Source of the DNA: Scleromatobacter humisilvae
GTDB lineage: Bacteria; Pseudomonadota; Gammaproteobacteria; Burkholderiales; Burkholderiaceae_C
Direction: 5' to 3'
DNA: 64,000 nucleotides
Assembly: GCF_023231945.1 (NCBI RefSeq)
Contig: NZ_JAJLJH010000009.1
Coordinates: 1-64,000 of the forward strand
Shown piece after piece: positions 43,932 to 52,511 of this stretch. The notes under the pieces were generated by a model. The model searched no databases and had not been told where the DNA came from. It was given only the letters and a program-made list of their open reading frames with translations. Numbering within the stretch: the stretch's first letter is position 1; each line of letters starts with the position of its first letter. Position numbers and translations under genes: made by a program.

Positions 43932-46781
43932 ATGTCCGCTCCGCGCCGCCTGCCCGGCATCTCCATGACCGTCGCGCCGCCGCCGCCCGTGGCGGCGCTG
44001 CCGCGCATGGACGTGGCGGCCTTCGTCGGCTTCGCGTCGACCGGGCCGCTGCACCTGCCGGTGGCGGTCGAGAGCCCGGCGGAGTATGCGGCGGTGTTCG
44101 GTGGCGACGCGCCGCTCGCCTGGGATGTGCAGACCAACGCGCCGGTGCTCGCCTGCCTCGGCGCGGCGGTGCGCCTGTTCTTCGCCAACGGCGGCGCGCG
44201 CTGCTGGGTCACGCGCGTGGCGCGCAACGCGGCGCTGGAGGCGGCGGCCGGCCGATCGGCGCTGCCCGCGGCGCCGCTGGCCACGTCGAACCGGTTCGCG
44301 ATCCCGGGCGTGCTGGCACTGCCGGCGGCCGGCGGCGCGTGCGTCGCCGCCGACGCGATCGCGCGCTGCGAAGGCTCGTGGTCGGACGCGGTGCGCCTCG
44401 ACACGGCGCTGCAGCGCACCGGCTTCCTCCTCGACGACTGGCAGGCCGCCGACTCGCCGGCCAGCCACTTCACGTTCACCACGCTGCAGCCGCTGGCCGC
44501 CGGCGACCTGCTGGAACTCGGCGACGACGCGAGCACCTGCGCCTATGCGCTCGTCGAGCGCACCCGGGCCGCGGTGCTCGCCGGCGGGCCGCTGGAGGTC
44601 GCCGTGCACCTGTGCGCGGCCTTCGAGCTCGAACAGGCCGCGACGTCGCCGTCGCCGAGCGCCGCGACCGCGGAGATCGCGGGACTGCTGGGCGCCGGCC
44701 CCGCGCTGTGGCTGGACGCGGGAACGCTGCAACTGGGCCTGCCGGTCAGCGACCAGCTCGCGCCCGGCCAGTGGGTCCGCGTCGTCGATGCGGCCGGCGT
44801 CGCGTGGCTGCGCATCGACGAGATCGATCGCTCACCGGCCTTCGAGGGCAGCCCGCCGGCGAGCAGCACGACCGCCGTCCTGGCCACGGTGCTGGGCCCG
44901 GTGTGGCGCGAGCTGGGTGCGCTGCTGCCGCCCGCGATCGCCCATCCGACGCGTGCGCAGCGCCTGGCGCTGGACCTGCGCGCGACAGCCGCCGACGGCA
45001 GCGACCAGCGCCTGCCCGGGCTCGCGCTCTCGCCCGCCGCGAGCGGCAGCTTCTGGGAGCAGCAGGACGACGCCAGCTGGTTCCTGCCGCCCGACGACGC
45101 GAGCGGCGTGGCGCGGACGCTGGCGCCGCGCTTCCCGATCGCGCCCGACTCCGCCGCGGCGCCGCCGCTGGCCTGGCTGCCGCTGGGCGTGCAGCCACTG
45201 TTCGGCGCGGGCGTGGGCGCCCTGCCCGCCGCCGGCACGGCGCTCGAGCGCGACGGGCTGTCGCTGTTCGCGTCCGACCTGTTCATCGATCCGGCGCTGG
45301 CCGCCGACGCCGTCGACGACCTCGCGGACCATGCCGAGCTCGTGCGCATCATCTCGCCGCAGCGGCGGCCGCTGCTGGGCATGCACGCGATGCTGGGCGT
45401 CGATGTCGGCGGCCTCTACAACGAGGCGTCGCTGCTCGCGCTGCCGGATGCGATCCACCTGGGCTGGCGGCGGCGCGCCATCGATGCGACGCCGCCGCTC
45501 GCGCCCGATGCCGTGCCCGCGCCGCCGCAATGGGCGCGACATCGCGGCGCCTGCGTCGCGGTGGGCGACTTGCCCGAACTGGCCGGCCCCGACTTCGGCA
45601 ACTTCATCGACAGCGACACGCGCCGCCTCGCGACGCCGACGCTCACGGGCCCGGCGGGCGAGGTGCGCCCCGGCAGCTACCGCCTGGCGTGGAGCGACAG
45701 CGAGCCCGGCGCCGACTACGTGCTGACGCAGGCCGGCTCGGCGGACTTCGGCGACGAGGCCGAGATCTTCCGCGGCGCCGGCACGCAGGCCGTCGTCTCG
45801 CTGCAGCGCGACGGCGTCTACCACTACCGCGTGCTGGCCGAGCACGGCGACGACCGCAGCGCGCCGTCCGACCCGGTCACCGTGCTCGTGCGCGCCGAGG
45901 ACTGGGAACAGCTCGACGCCGACGTCGCGAGCGTGGCCACCGAGCCGCACTGGCTGGCGATCCACCGCGCGGCGCTGCGCCTGGCCGCGGCCGGCGGCGA
46001 CCTGCTCGCGGTGCTGGCGATGCCGCGCCACTTCCGCACGGCGCAGGCCCTGCGCTACGCCCAGCGGCTGCGCGGCGTGCAGCAGCCGCCGGCGGTGGTC
46101 GACGCACTGGCATTCACGGCCCGCGAGGCGCGCGCGCTGAGCTACGGCGCGCTGTACTTTCCATGGCTGCAGTGCGCGAGCGCCGACACCGCCGGCGCGA
46201 TCGTCATCGTGCCGCCGGACGGCGTGGCCACGGGCATCCTCGCGGCGCGCGCGGCCGGGCGCGGCGCCTGGATCGCCGCCGCCAACGAGCCGATGAGCCA
46301 GGTCGTCGCGCTGACGCCGCTCGTCGCCGATCGCGACCGCCAGGCCTTGCAGGACGCGCAGATCAACCTGCTGCGCGACGATCCGCGCGGCTTCTTCACG
46401 CTGTCGGCCGACACGCTGTCGCAGGACGACGCGACCACGCCGATCAACGTGCGCCGCCTGCTGATCCTGCTGCGCCGGATCGCGCTGCAGCGCGGCGCCA
46501 CCTGGGTCTTCGAGCCCAACGGGCCGGCGCTGCGGCGCGCGGTGCAGCGCGGCTTCGGCGAGCTGATGAAGCTGCTGTTCGACCGCGGCGCGTTCGCGGG
46601 CGCGACGCCCGAGCAGTCGTTCCAGGTGGTCACCGACGATTCGCTCAACACGCCCGAGGACGTCGACGCCGGCCGCTTCATCGTCGAACTGCGCGTCGCG
46701 CCGTCGCTGCCGATGCGCTTCATCGCCGTGCGGCTCGCGCAGAGCGGCGGGCAGGCCCGCGTCGCCGAGGAGACCTCATGA
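43932..46781 (+). CDS. Large second tail sheath-like protein with FN3-like insert
   Basis: A 949-residue sheath paralogue, about 300 residues longer than the first. The N-terminus has the sheath pattern (RLPGISMTVAPPPPV, VAAFVGFASTGPLHLP, FFANGGARCWVTRVAR). Residues about 565-655 form a fibronectin-III/Ig-like insert (GSYRLAWSDSEPGADYVLTQ ... YHYRVLAEHGDDRSAPSDPV). The conserved sheath C-terminus is kept (YFPWLQC, INVRRLLILLRRIALQRG, WVFEPNGPALRRAVQRGF). It ends with ATGA overlap into the second tube gene. It may form a specialised baseplate-proximal or distal ring or an outward-facing decorated sheath. Confidence 0.88.
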   Translation: MSAPRRLPGISMTVAPPPPVAALPRMDVAAFVGFASTGPLHLPVAVESPAEYAAVFGGDAPLAWDVQTNAPVLACLGAAVRLFFANGGARCWVTRVARNAALEAAAGRSALPAAPLATSNRFAIPGVLALPAAGGACVAADAIARCEGSWSDAVRLDTALQRTGFLLDDWQAADSPASHFTFTTLQPLAAGDLLELGDDASTCAYALVERTRAAVLAGGPLEVAVHLCAAFELEQAATSPSPSAATAEIAGLLGAGPALWLDAGTLQLGLPVSDQLAPGQWVRVVDAAGVAWLRIDEIDRSPAFEGSPPASSTTAVLATVLGPVWRELGALLPPAIAHPTRAQRLALDLRATAADGSDQRLPGLALSPAASGSFWEQQDDASWFLPPDDASGVARTLAPRFPIAPDSAAAPPLAWLPLGVQPLFGAGVGALPAAGTALERDGLSLFASDLFIDPALAADAVDDLADHAELVRIISPQRRPLLGMHAMLGVDVGGLYNEASLLALPDAIHLGWRRRAIDATPPLAPDAVPAPPQWARHRGACVAVGDLPELAGPDFGNFIDSDTRRLATPTLTGPAGEVRPGSYRLAWSDSEPGADYVLTQAGSADFGDEAEIFRGAGTQAVVSLQRDGVYHYRVLAEHGDDRSAPSDPVTVLVRAEDWEQLDADVASVATEPHWLAIHRAALRLAAAGGDLLAVLAMPRHFRTAQALRYAQRLRGVQQPPAVVDALAFTAREARALSYGALYFPWLQCASADTAGAIVIVPPDGVATGILAARAAGRGAWIAAANEPMSQVVALTPLVADRDRQALQDAQINLLRDDPRGFFTLSADTLSQDDATTPINVRRLLILLRRIALQRGATWVFEPNGPALRRAVQRGFGELMKLLFDRGAFAGATPEQSFQVVTDDSLNTPEDVDAGRFIVELRVAPSLPMRFIAVRLAQSGGQARVAEETS

Positions 46782-47248
46782 CCGACGTGCAGGCGCATCC
46801 GTTCTCCACCTTCAACTTCGCGGTCGAGATCGCGCTCGCAGGCGACGCGCGTCCGCTGGTCGACGCGGCGTTCTCCGACTGCGACGGCCTCGAGATGACG
46901 CAGGAAGTGAAGACGATCCGCGAGGGCGGCAGCAACGATCGCCAGATCCGCCTGCCCGGCCCGGTGGCCTTCGGCCAGTTGACGCTCAAGCGCGGCATGA
47001 CCGCCGACTTCGGCCTGTGGGACTGGTTCAACCGCAGCATCGCCGACCCGACGCTGCGCGCGAGCGCCGAGATCGTGCTGCTCGCGCAGGACGGCCGCAC
47101 CATGCGCGCGCGCTTCCAGCTCACGCGCTGCCTGCCGGTCAAGATCAAGGCGCCGGCGCTGTCGGCCCGCGACGGCGCGATCGCCATCGAGGAGCTGCAG
47201 GTCGCCTACGAGACCCTGAAGCTCGGGCCGCTGGGAGCGTTCGCATGA
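46778..47248 (+). CDS. Tail tube protein 2
   Basis: A 156-residue tube paralogue of the gene at 43472 (Pvc5-like). Shared features: FSTFNFAVEIAL, AAFSDCDGLEMTQEVKTIRE, LTLKRGMTADFGLWDWFNR and a C-terminal IEELQVAYETLKL. It overlaps the large sheath stop and the next gene start by ATGA. In PVC-like particles such second tube proteins form the ring that joins tube and baseplate hub; the same is likely here. Confidence 0.9.
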   Translation: MTDVQAHPFSTFNFAVEIALAGDARPLVDAAFSDCDGLEMTQEVKTIREGGSNDRQIRLPGPVAFGQLTLKRGMTADFGLWDWFNRSIADPTLRASAEIVLLAQDGRTMRARFQLTRCLPVKIKAPALSARDGAIAIEELQVAYETLKLGPLGAFA

Positions 47249-48039
47249 CCGCCGGCCTCGTGCACGCGAAGCTGATCCAGCTGGCGGACGACCTGTCCGG
47301 CCCGCTCGACAAGGGCGCGACGGCCGACGTCCAGTTCAATCCCGAGACGCTCAAGATCACGTACGCCAACCAGATCGTGCAGCCCAAGGGCGGCGACCAG
47401 GCCGCCGGCACGCCGGGTCGCCAGTTCGTCGGCGAGGGCACGACCAAGCTCGCGCTGCAGCTGTGGTTCGACGTCACGGCGATGGAGACCAACCCCGTCG
47501 ACGACGTGCGCCGCCTGACGCAGCCAGTCATCTTCTTCATGACGCCGCAGAAGAACTCGACGCCCAAGTCCGCGGACGAGAAGGACAAGCTCGTCCCGCC
47601 TCCCGTGCGCTTCCAGTGGGGCTCGTTCATCTTTGACGGCGTCGTCGACGGCATCGAGCAGTCGCTCGAGTTCTTCTCGCCCGACGGCAAGCCGCTGCGC
47701 GCCAGCATCGGCCTGACGCTGTCGCAGCAGAAGATCCTCGCGCAGAAGCTGCCCGACAACGGCGTCGCGAGCAAGCCCGGGCAGAACCCGCTGACCAGCG
47801 CGCGCCAGGGCGACACGCTGCAGGCGATGGCCGGACGCGCCGGCATCGACTCGTGGCAGTCGGTCGCCTCGGCCAACGGCATCGAGGATCCGCTGCGCAT
47901 GGCCCCCGGCGCGCTGGTCGATCTCGGCGCGGCGCTCGGCACGCCGACGTCGCCGGTCAGCGCGGTGATCAGCCCGCCGGCCGTCGTCGTGCGCGTCAAC
48001 GCCGGAGCCAGCCTCGGCGGCTCAGTCTCCATTGGATGA
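47245..48039 (+). CDS. LysM-type tube adaptor protein (Pvc7-like)
   Basis: A 264-residue protein. The N-terminal CIS tube-adaptor domain (HAKLIQLADD, ADVQFNPETLKITYANQIV, TKLALQLWFDVTAME, FQWGSFIFDGVVDGIEQSL) is followed by a LysM-like domain near residues 185-235 (ARQGDTLQAMAGRAGIDSW ... ANGIEDPLRMAPGALVDLG). This matches Pvc7/gp53-type hub proteins that hold the spike to the tube. Its start overlaps the second tube stop. Confidence 0.9.
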   Translation: MTAGLVHAKLIQLADDLSGPLDKGATADVQFNPETLKITYANQIVQPKGGDQAAGTPGRQFVGEGTTKLALQLWFDVTAMETNPVDDVRRLTQPVIFFMTPQKNSTPKSADEKDKLVPPPVRFQWGSFIFDGVVDGIEQSLEFFSPDGKPLRASIGLTLSQQKILAQKLPDNGVASKPGQNPLTSARQGDTLQAMAGRAGIDSWQSVASANGIEDPLRMAPGALVDLGAALGTPTSPVSAVISPPAVVVRVNAGASLGGSVSIG

Positions 48040-48053
48040 AGGGAACCCGTCGC

Positions 48054-48227
48054 ATGGCCGTCGTCATCAACGATTTCGAAGTCCTGCCCGAGGCCGCGCC
48101 CGCCGCGCGCCAGGACGCCGCCGCGTCGGGTCACGCGAGCGACCAGCCGCCGCCGCCCGAGCCTCGTGTCGTGCAGGAGGCGCTGCGCGCGCTGCACGAG
48201 CAGGCCTTGCGGACCTGGGCCCACTGA
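48054..48227 (+). CDS. Small CIS-cluster protein, 57 residues
   Basis: A 57-residue protein between the LysM adaptor and the spike hub genes. It begins MAVVINDFEVLPE, followed by an Ala/Pro-rich middle, then a helix (VVQEALRALHEQALRTWAH). Short genes occur at this position in other CIS clusters. Function is unknown; a chaperone or plug for the hub is possible. It is separated by 14 bases from the gene before and 10 from the gene after. Confidence 0.65.
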   Translation: MAVVINDFEVLPEAAPAARQDAAASGHASDQPPPPEPRVVQEALRALHEQALRTWAH

Positions 48228-48237
48228 AAGCGTCGCC

Positions 48238-49305
48238 ATGGCCGCACTCGCCAACTTCCCGCTGCGCGTCTCGCGTCCGGCCGTCCTCGTCGACGGCCAG
48301 CGCAACGCGACGCTCACCAGCGCGATGCTGGAGCTGTCGGTGGCCGAGTCGGCCGACGGCCTCGCGCGCTGCGAGCTGCTGCTGGGGAACTGGGGCGGTC
48401 CGTCGGGCCTGGGCTTCCAGTACTTCGGCCGCGACGTGATCGACTTCGGCAAGCGCCTGTCGATCGCGCTCGGCGACGACACGCTGTTCGACGGCCGGGT
48501 CACGGCCATCACGGGCATCTTCCCGGACGGCGGACCGCCGCAGGTCCGCATCAGCGCCGAGGACCGGCTGCAGGACCTGCGCATGACGCGCCGCACCCGC
48601 AGCTTCGCCAACGCGTCGCTGTCCGACGTGCTGCAGCAGGTGGCGCGCGACCACGGGCTGACGGCCGACGTCTCGCTGCAGGGCGCGACCTATGCGCTGC
48701 TCGCGCAAGTCAACCAGAGCGACCTCGCGTTCGCGCGCGACCTCGCGCGCCGCGAGGACGCGCAGGTCTGGGTCGAGGGCTCGACGCTGAAGGCCGCGCA
48801 GCGCACGCAGCGCAACGGCGGCGGCGTCACGCTGGCCTGGGCCGGCACCCTGCGCGAGTTCCACGTCGGCGCCGACCTCACGCACCAGCGCACCGCGCTC
48901 GTGGCCACGGGCTGGGACGTCTCCGGCAAGCAGGCCGCCAGCAACCGCGCCGACGCCAGCGCCGTCTCGTCGGAACTGAAGGGCGGCGTCGGCGGCGCCG
49001 ACACGCTGAAAAACGCGTTCGGCGAGCGCGTCGACACCCTCGCCCACGGCCTGCCCGCCTCTGCCGCGGAGGCGCGCGTGCTGGCCGAGGCGAGCTTCCG
49101 CCATCTCGCGCGGCGCTTCGTGGTCGGGCGGGGCGTCGCCGAGACGCAGGCCGCGCTGCGTGTCGGCGCCACGCTCACGCTGGCCGGCCTCGGGCCGCTG
49201 TTCAACGGCGACTACACGGCCACGGACGTCTGCATCCGCTTCGACAACCGCCAGGGCCTGCGCACCGAATTCGGCTGCGACCGCCCGTTCATCGGACGCC
49301 CCTGA
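48238..49305 (+). CDS. VgrG N-half-like baseplate hub (gp27-like, late control D family)
   Basis: A 355-residue protein of the phage late control D/gp27 type. Recognisable parts: LDGQ-like VLVDGQRNATLTSAMLELSV, FGRDVIDFGKRLSIALGDD, VRISAEDRLQDLRMTRRTRSF, LSDVLQQVARDHGLTADVSL and NQSDLAFARDLARREDAQVW. It forms the trimeric hub above the spike. Here it is a separate gene from the gp5-like part, whereas VgrG proteins and Pvc8 join the two. Confidence 0.88.
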   Translation: MAALANFPLRVSRPAVLVDGQRNATLTSAMLELSVAESADGLARCELLLGNWGGPSGLGFQYFGRDVIDFGKRLSIALGDDTLFDGRVTAITGIFPDGGPPQVRISAEDRLQDLRMTRRTRSFANASLSDVLQQVARDHGLTADVSLQGATYALLAQVNQSDLAFARDLARREDAQVWVEGSTLKAAQRTQRNGGGVTLAWAGTLREFHVGADLTHQRTALVATGWDVSGKQAASNRADASAVSSELKGGVGGADTLKNAFGERVDTLAHGLPASAAEARVLAEASFRHLARRFVVGRGVAETQAALRVGATLTLAGLGPLFNGDYTATDVCIRFDNRQGLRTEFGCDRPFIGRP

Positions 49306-49320
49306 CGGCGCCAACCCACC

Positions 49321-50043
49321 ATGCACATGCACGACCTTCCCCCGATGGAGCAGCAGTTCCAGGAGCGCGTGCCCGGCGGCTGGGGCGGGCGCTGGTACGG
49401 CGTGTGCGTGGGCCTGGTGACGGACATCCGCGACCCCGACAACCAGGGCCGCGTGAAGGTCACGCTGCCCTGGTCGCCCGACGCCAGCAGCCAGCGCTAC
49501 GAAGGCTGGGCGCGCCTGGCGACGCTGTTCGGCGGCAACAACCGTGGCAGCTGGTTCGTGCCCGACGTCGACGACGAGGTGCTGCTGGCCTTCGAGCACG
49601 GCGATCCCCGTCGACCGTATGTGGTCGGCGGCCTCTGGAACGGCCGCGACGGCGCGCCGGAGAAGATGGACGGCGCCGGCAAGAACTACAAGAAGGTGCT
49701 GTGCTCGCGCAACGGCGTCAAGGTGACGCTGGACGACAACGATGGCCAGGAGCAGCTGAAACTCGAGACGCCCGGTGGCCAGAGCGTGACGCTCAAGGAC
49801 GGCCCCGGCGCGCTGGAGGTGATCGACAGCAACGGCAACTCGATCAAGCTGGGCGCGAGCGGCATCACGATCACCGCGTCGGCCAAGGTCACGGTCAGCG
49901 CGAGCCAGGTCGCGGTCAGCGCGTCGATGGTCACGGTCGATGCGGGCATGTCGCGCTTCTCGGGCGTGGTGCAGGCCGACACGGTGATCTGCAACAGCAT
50001 CATCAGCGCCTCGTACACGCCGGGCGCCGGCAACATCTGGTGA
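49321..50043 (+). CDS. VgrG C-half-like baseplate spike (gp5-like OB-fold and beta-helix)
   Basis: A 240-residue spike protein. It has the gp5/VgrG OB-fold (YGVCVGLVTDIRDPDNQGRVKV, LPWSPD, WARLATLFGGNNRGSWFVPDVDDEVLLAFEHGDP). A short triple-stranded beta-helix follows (DGPGALEVIDSNGNSIKLGA, ITITASAKVTVSASQVAVSA). A PAAR tip protein is not apparent in the window. It follows its hub partner by 15 bases. Confidence 0.9.
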   Translation: MHMHDLPPMEQQFQERVPGGWGGRWYGVCVGLVTDIRDPDNQGRVKVTLPWSPDASSQRYEGWARLATLFGGNNRGSWFVPDVDDEVLLAFEHGDPRRPYVVGGLWNGRDGAPEKMDGAGKNYKKVLCSRNGVKVTLDDNDGQEQLKLETPGGQSVTLKDGPGALEVIDSNGNSIKLGASGITITASAKVTVSASQVAVSASMVTVDAGMSRFSGVVQADTVICNSIISASYTPGAGNIW

Positions 50044-50053
50044 GGGGACGACG

Positions 50054-52117
50054 ATGCATCCGATCGCCTGGACCTCGCCGCAGCCGCTGTGGACGCCGCT
50101 CGCCAGCGCCGACGCGCCGGCGCTGCTGCGCTTCGCGAGCGACGACTTCATGGAGCAGCTGCTCGGCTCGATGGCGCGCGATCCGGCCGAGATCGCGCAG
50201 CGCATCGCGCGCTGGGAGACCTGGCGCGAGCCCGCCGCCGACGGCACCGACACCGCCACGCGCGTGCCGCTGCCGGCGGTGTCGCAGGCGGGACTGCGCG
50301 GCGCCATCGCCCGCGTGCGCAAGGGCGCGGCCCTGCCCGTTCGCACCGCGCCGGCCGACGCGCGCCCGCTCAAGCTCTACCAGGCCGCGCACCAGCGCTA
50401 CTACATCGCGGCGGCCAGCCTGGTGTGTCGCCAGCACGGGCTGCCCGACCGCTCGGTGGTGCCCGGCGGCGCGGAGCAGGTGTCGCTCGTGATGCGCCGG
50501 CTGATGCCCGATCCGTCGTCATCGGCGACCACGCCGCCGCTGGTCGAGTTCGCCTACGTCAAGGACGCGCAGGGCGCGCGCTGGCAGCGCTGCGGCGCGG
50601 ACCCGTCGGTGCTGGTGGCCGACGAGGATCGCGTGCCGACGTTCGCGCTGTCCTTCAGCGACGACTCGGGCCTGCGCCGCGCGCTGTGGGCCGCGCTGGT
50701 GCCGGTGGGCCGGCGCGAGGAATATCTCGGCGCGCGCGTCGATCCGTCGGTCGCGTCGTCCTTCGCGGAGGGCCAGCGCCAGTCGCTGGTGCCTGCCGCA
50801 CCGGCCGCCACGACGTCGGCCGACTCCGTGCAGGCGCGCATGGTGCAGTTCCAGCTCGATGTCGCCGAGCCGTGGAAGACGCTGATCCGCTCCAGCGTCA
50901 AGCTGGCCAAGGACATGGCCGGCACGCAGAAGATCGGCTCGGACTCCGAGCCATCGGACCAGCAGCAGGCGCGCGCGTTCAACCACAACCTCGCGCAGGC
51001 CGGCGCGTCGTGGCTGATCCTGCTGGACTTCGCGAACCACCTCTCGACCCAGATGCCCGACCTGTGGAACGTCGTGCTGGCCAACGGCACCGGCCGGGCG
51101 GCGTTGTCGGCGCCGCGCCAGGGCCTGTACGACTGGCTGGGGACGGCCGCGATGTCCACCGGCCTGCGCCAGGGCCTGTACGTGCCCGGCACGACCAACG
51201 ACGTCAAGCCGCCCTGGGCGAGCCTGCGCGACGCGCTCGTGGGCATCGCGAAGGCCGGCGTCGGCGACGCGCTGGAGGCGCAGACCGTGGCGTACAACGC
51301 CGCGACCGCCTCGGCCGCCGGCTGGCCAGCCAATCACTTCGCGCTGGCCGGGCTCACCAGCGCGTTCGTCGCCGACGGCCCGTTCACCGCGCTGACGTCG
51401 CTGGCGTCCAGCCCGATGCCCGTGCCGGTGCCGTCCGATCCGGTCATCGGCCCGGCGTTCTTCGTGCCGCAGGCGCAGTGGGTCGACCTGCTGACCGCGC
51501 AGTTCGCACGCGCGCTCGACCCGACTCCGCCCGTCGGCGGCCCGCCGCTGCCGTTCGCCGCGCAGGTGGCCAAGGCCGCGGCGGCGAACCCGGGCGACTT
51601 CCTCGACGGCGGCTGGTTCGTGGTGCGCCACGTCTACCTCAACGCCGACTGCGGGCCACTGCATCCGCCGGTGCTGTCGGCCCCGAGCGCGCGCTTCAAG
51701 GTCGCCAGCTTCTTCGACGCCGACGCGCCCGCGCGCCCGATCCGCATCTCGCTGCCGATCGACACGAGCCCGGCCGGCCTGCGCAAGTTCAACCGCAACA
51801 CGGCCTTCGTGCTGTCGGACATGCTCTGCGGCCAGGTGCAGCGCGCCAAGGGGCTGGGCTTCATCGACCTCGTGCTGTCGGTGCTGCCGTGGCCGCTGCA
51901 CAAGGATCTCGACGTCGGCGAGGGCGGCCCGTGCCAGTCCGGCGGCATCAACATCGGGATGATCTGCTCGCTGTCGATCCCCATCATCACCATCTGCGCG
52001 CTGATCCTGCTGATGATCATCATCTCGCTGCTGGATCTCATCTTCCACTGGCTGCCCTACTTCATCCTGTGCTTCCCGGTGCCGGGGCTCAAGGGCAAGA
52101 AGGGAGCGTCGTCGTGA
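50054..52117 (+). CDS. Large CIS-cluster protein with C-terminal membrane hairpin
   Basis: A 687-residue protein without a signal peptide. Residues 1-620 are soluble, with SLVCRQHGLPDR near 120 and a region around 500-600 (GGWFVVRHVYLNADCGPLHP, KVASFFDADAPARPIRISLP). Residues about 634-676 are strongly hydrophobic in two runs (IICAL-type ITICALILLMIIISLLDLIF and WLPYFILCFPVP), ending with the basic tail KGKKGASS. Such a terminal hairpin could fix the particle to the inner membrane. It lies between the spike and gp25 genes and overlaps the latter (GTGA). The family is unknown to me; a comparison with the Streptomyces CIS membrane protein CisA would be useful. Confidence 0.78.
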   Translation: MHPIAWTSPQPLWTPLASADAPALLRFASDDFMEQLLGSMARDPAEIAQRIARWETWREPAADGTDTATRVPLPAVSQAGLRGAIARVRKGAALPVRTAPADARPLKLYQAAHQRYYIAAASLVCRQHGLPDRSVVPGGAEQVSLVMRRLMPDPSSSATTPPLVEFAYVKDAQGARWQRCGADPSVLVADEDRVPTFALSFSDDSGLRRALWAALVPVGRREEYLGARVDPSVASSFAEGQRQSLVPAAPAATTSADSVQARMVQFQLDVAEPWKTLIRSSVKLAKDMAGTQKIGSDSEPSDQQQARAFNHNLAQAGASWLILLDFANHLSTQMPDLWNVVLANGTGRAALSAPRQGLYDWLGTAAMSTGLRQGLYVPGTTNDVKPPWASLRDALVGIAKAGVGDALEAQTVAYNAATASAAGWPANHFALAGLTSAFVADGPFTALTSLASSPMPVPVPSDPVIGPAFFVPQAQWVDLLTAQFARALDPTPPVGGPPLPFAAQVAKAAAANPGDFLDGGWFVVRHVYLNADCGPLHPPVLSAPSARFKVASFFDADAPARPIRISLPIDTSPAGLRKFNRNTAFVLSDMLCGQVQRAKGLGFIDLVLSVLPWPLHKDLDVGEGGPCQSGGINIGMICSLSIPIITICALILLMIIISLLDLIFHWLPYFILCFPVPGLKGKKGASS

Positions 52118-52500
52118 GCGTCTTCGGCCAGAGCCTGTCCTTTCCGCCGCGCGTGGGCGCGGACGGCCGCTTCGTGTGGTCCAGCGGCGAGGACAACATC
52201 CGCGAGGCGATCGCGCTGATCCTGAAGACGGAGCCCGGCGAGCGCGTGGGCGTGCCCGACTTCGGCGCCGGCCTCGCGCGCTTCCTGTTCGAGCCGAACA
52301 ACGTGGCCACGCGCGCGAGCGTGCGCGACGCCATGATGCGCGCGCTGGTGCGCTGGGAACCGCGCATCGCGCTCGAGTCGGTGGAGGTGGATGCGGATCC
52401 CGGCGACGCGCAGTCCGCCATCGCCACCATCACCTATCGCCTCGTGGCGACCGACGCGCGCGAGCGCATCGGCGTGTCCGTCGCGCTCGGCGCCACCTGA
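52114..52500 (+). CDS. gp25-like baseplate wedge protein (Pvc9-like)
   Basis: A 128-residue gp25/GPW family protein, the part of the baseplate wedge from which sheath polymerises. Family features: SSGEDNIREAIALILKTEPGERVGVPDFGAGLARFLFEPNN, read in parts, and an EPR-type core in RWEPRIALESVEV. The start is the GTG at 52114, overlapping the preceding stop. Confidence 0.92.
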   Translation: MSVFGQSLSFPPRVGADGRFVWSSGEDNIREAIALILKTEPGERVGVPDFGAGLARFLFEPNNVATRASVRDAMMRALVRWEPRIALESVEVDADPGDAQSAIATITYRLVATDARERIGVSVALGAT

Positions 52501-52511
52501 CGAGAGCCGCC

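Noticed and set aside
48067-50373. 768-codon minus-strand frame opposite the spike genes
   Set aside because: No recognisable domain; the plus strand encodes hub and spike proteins.
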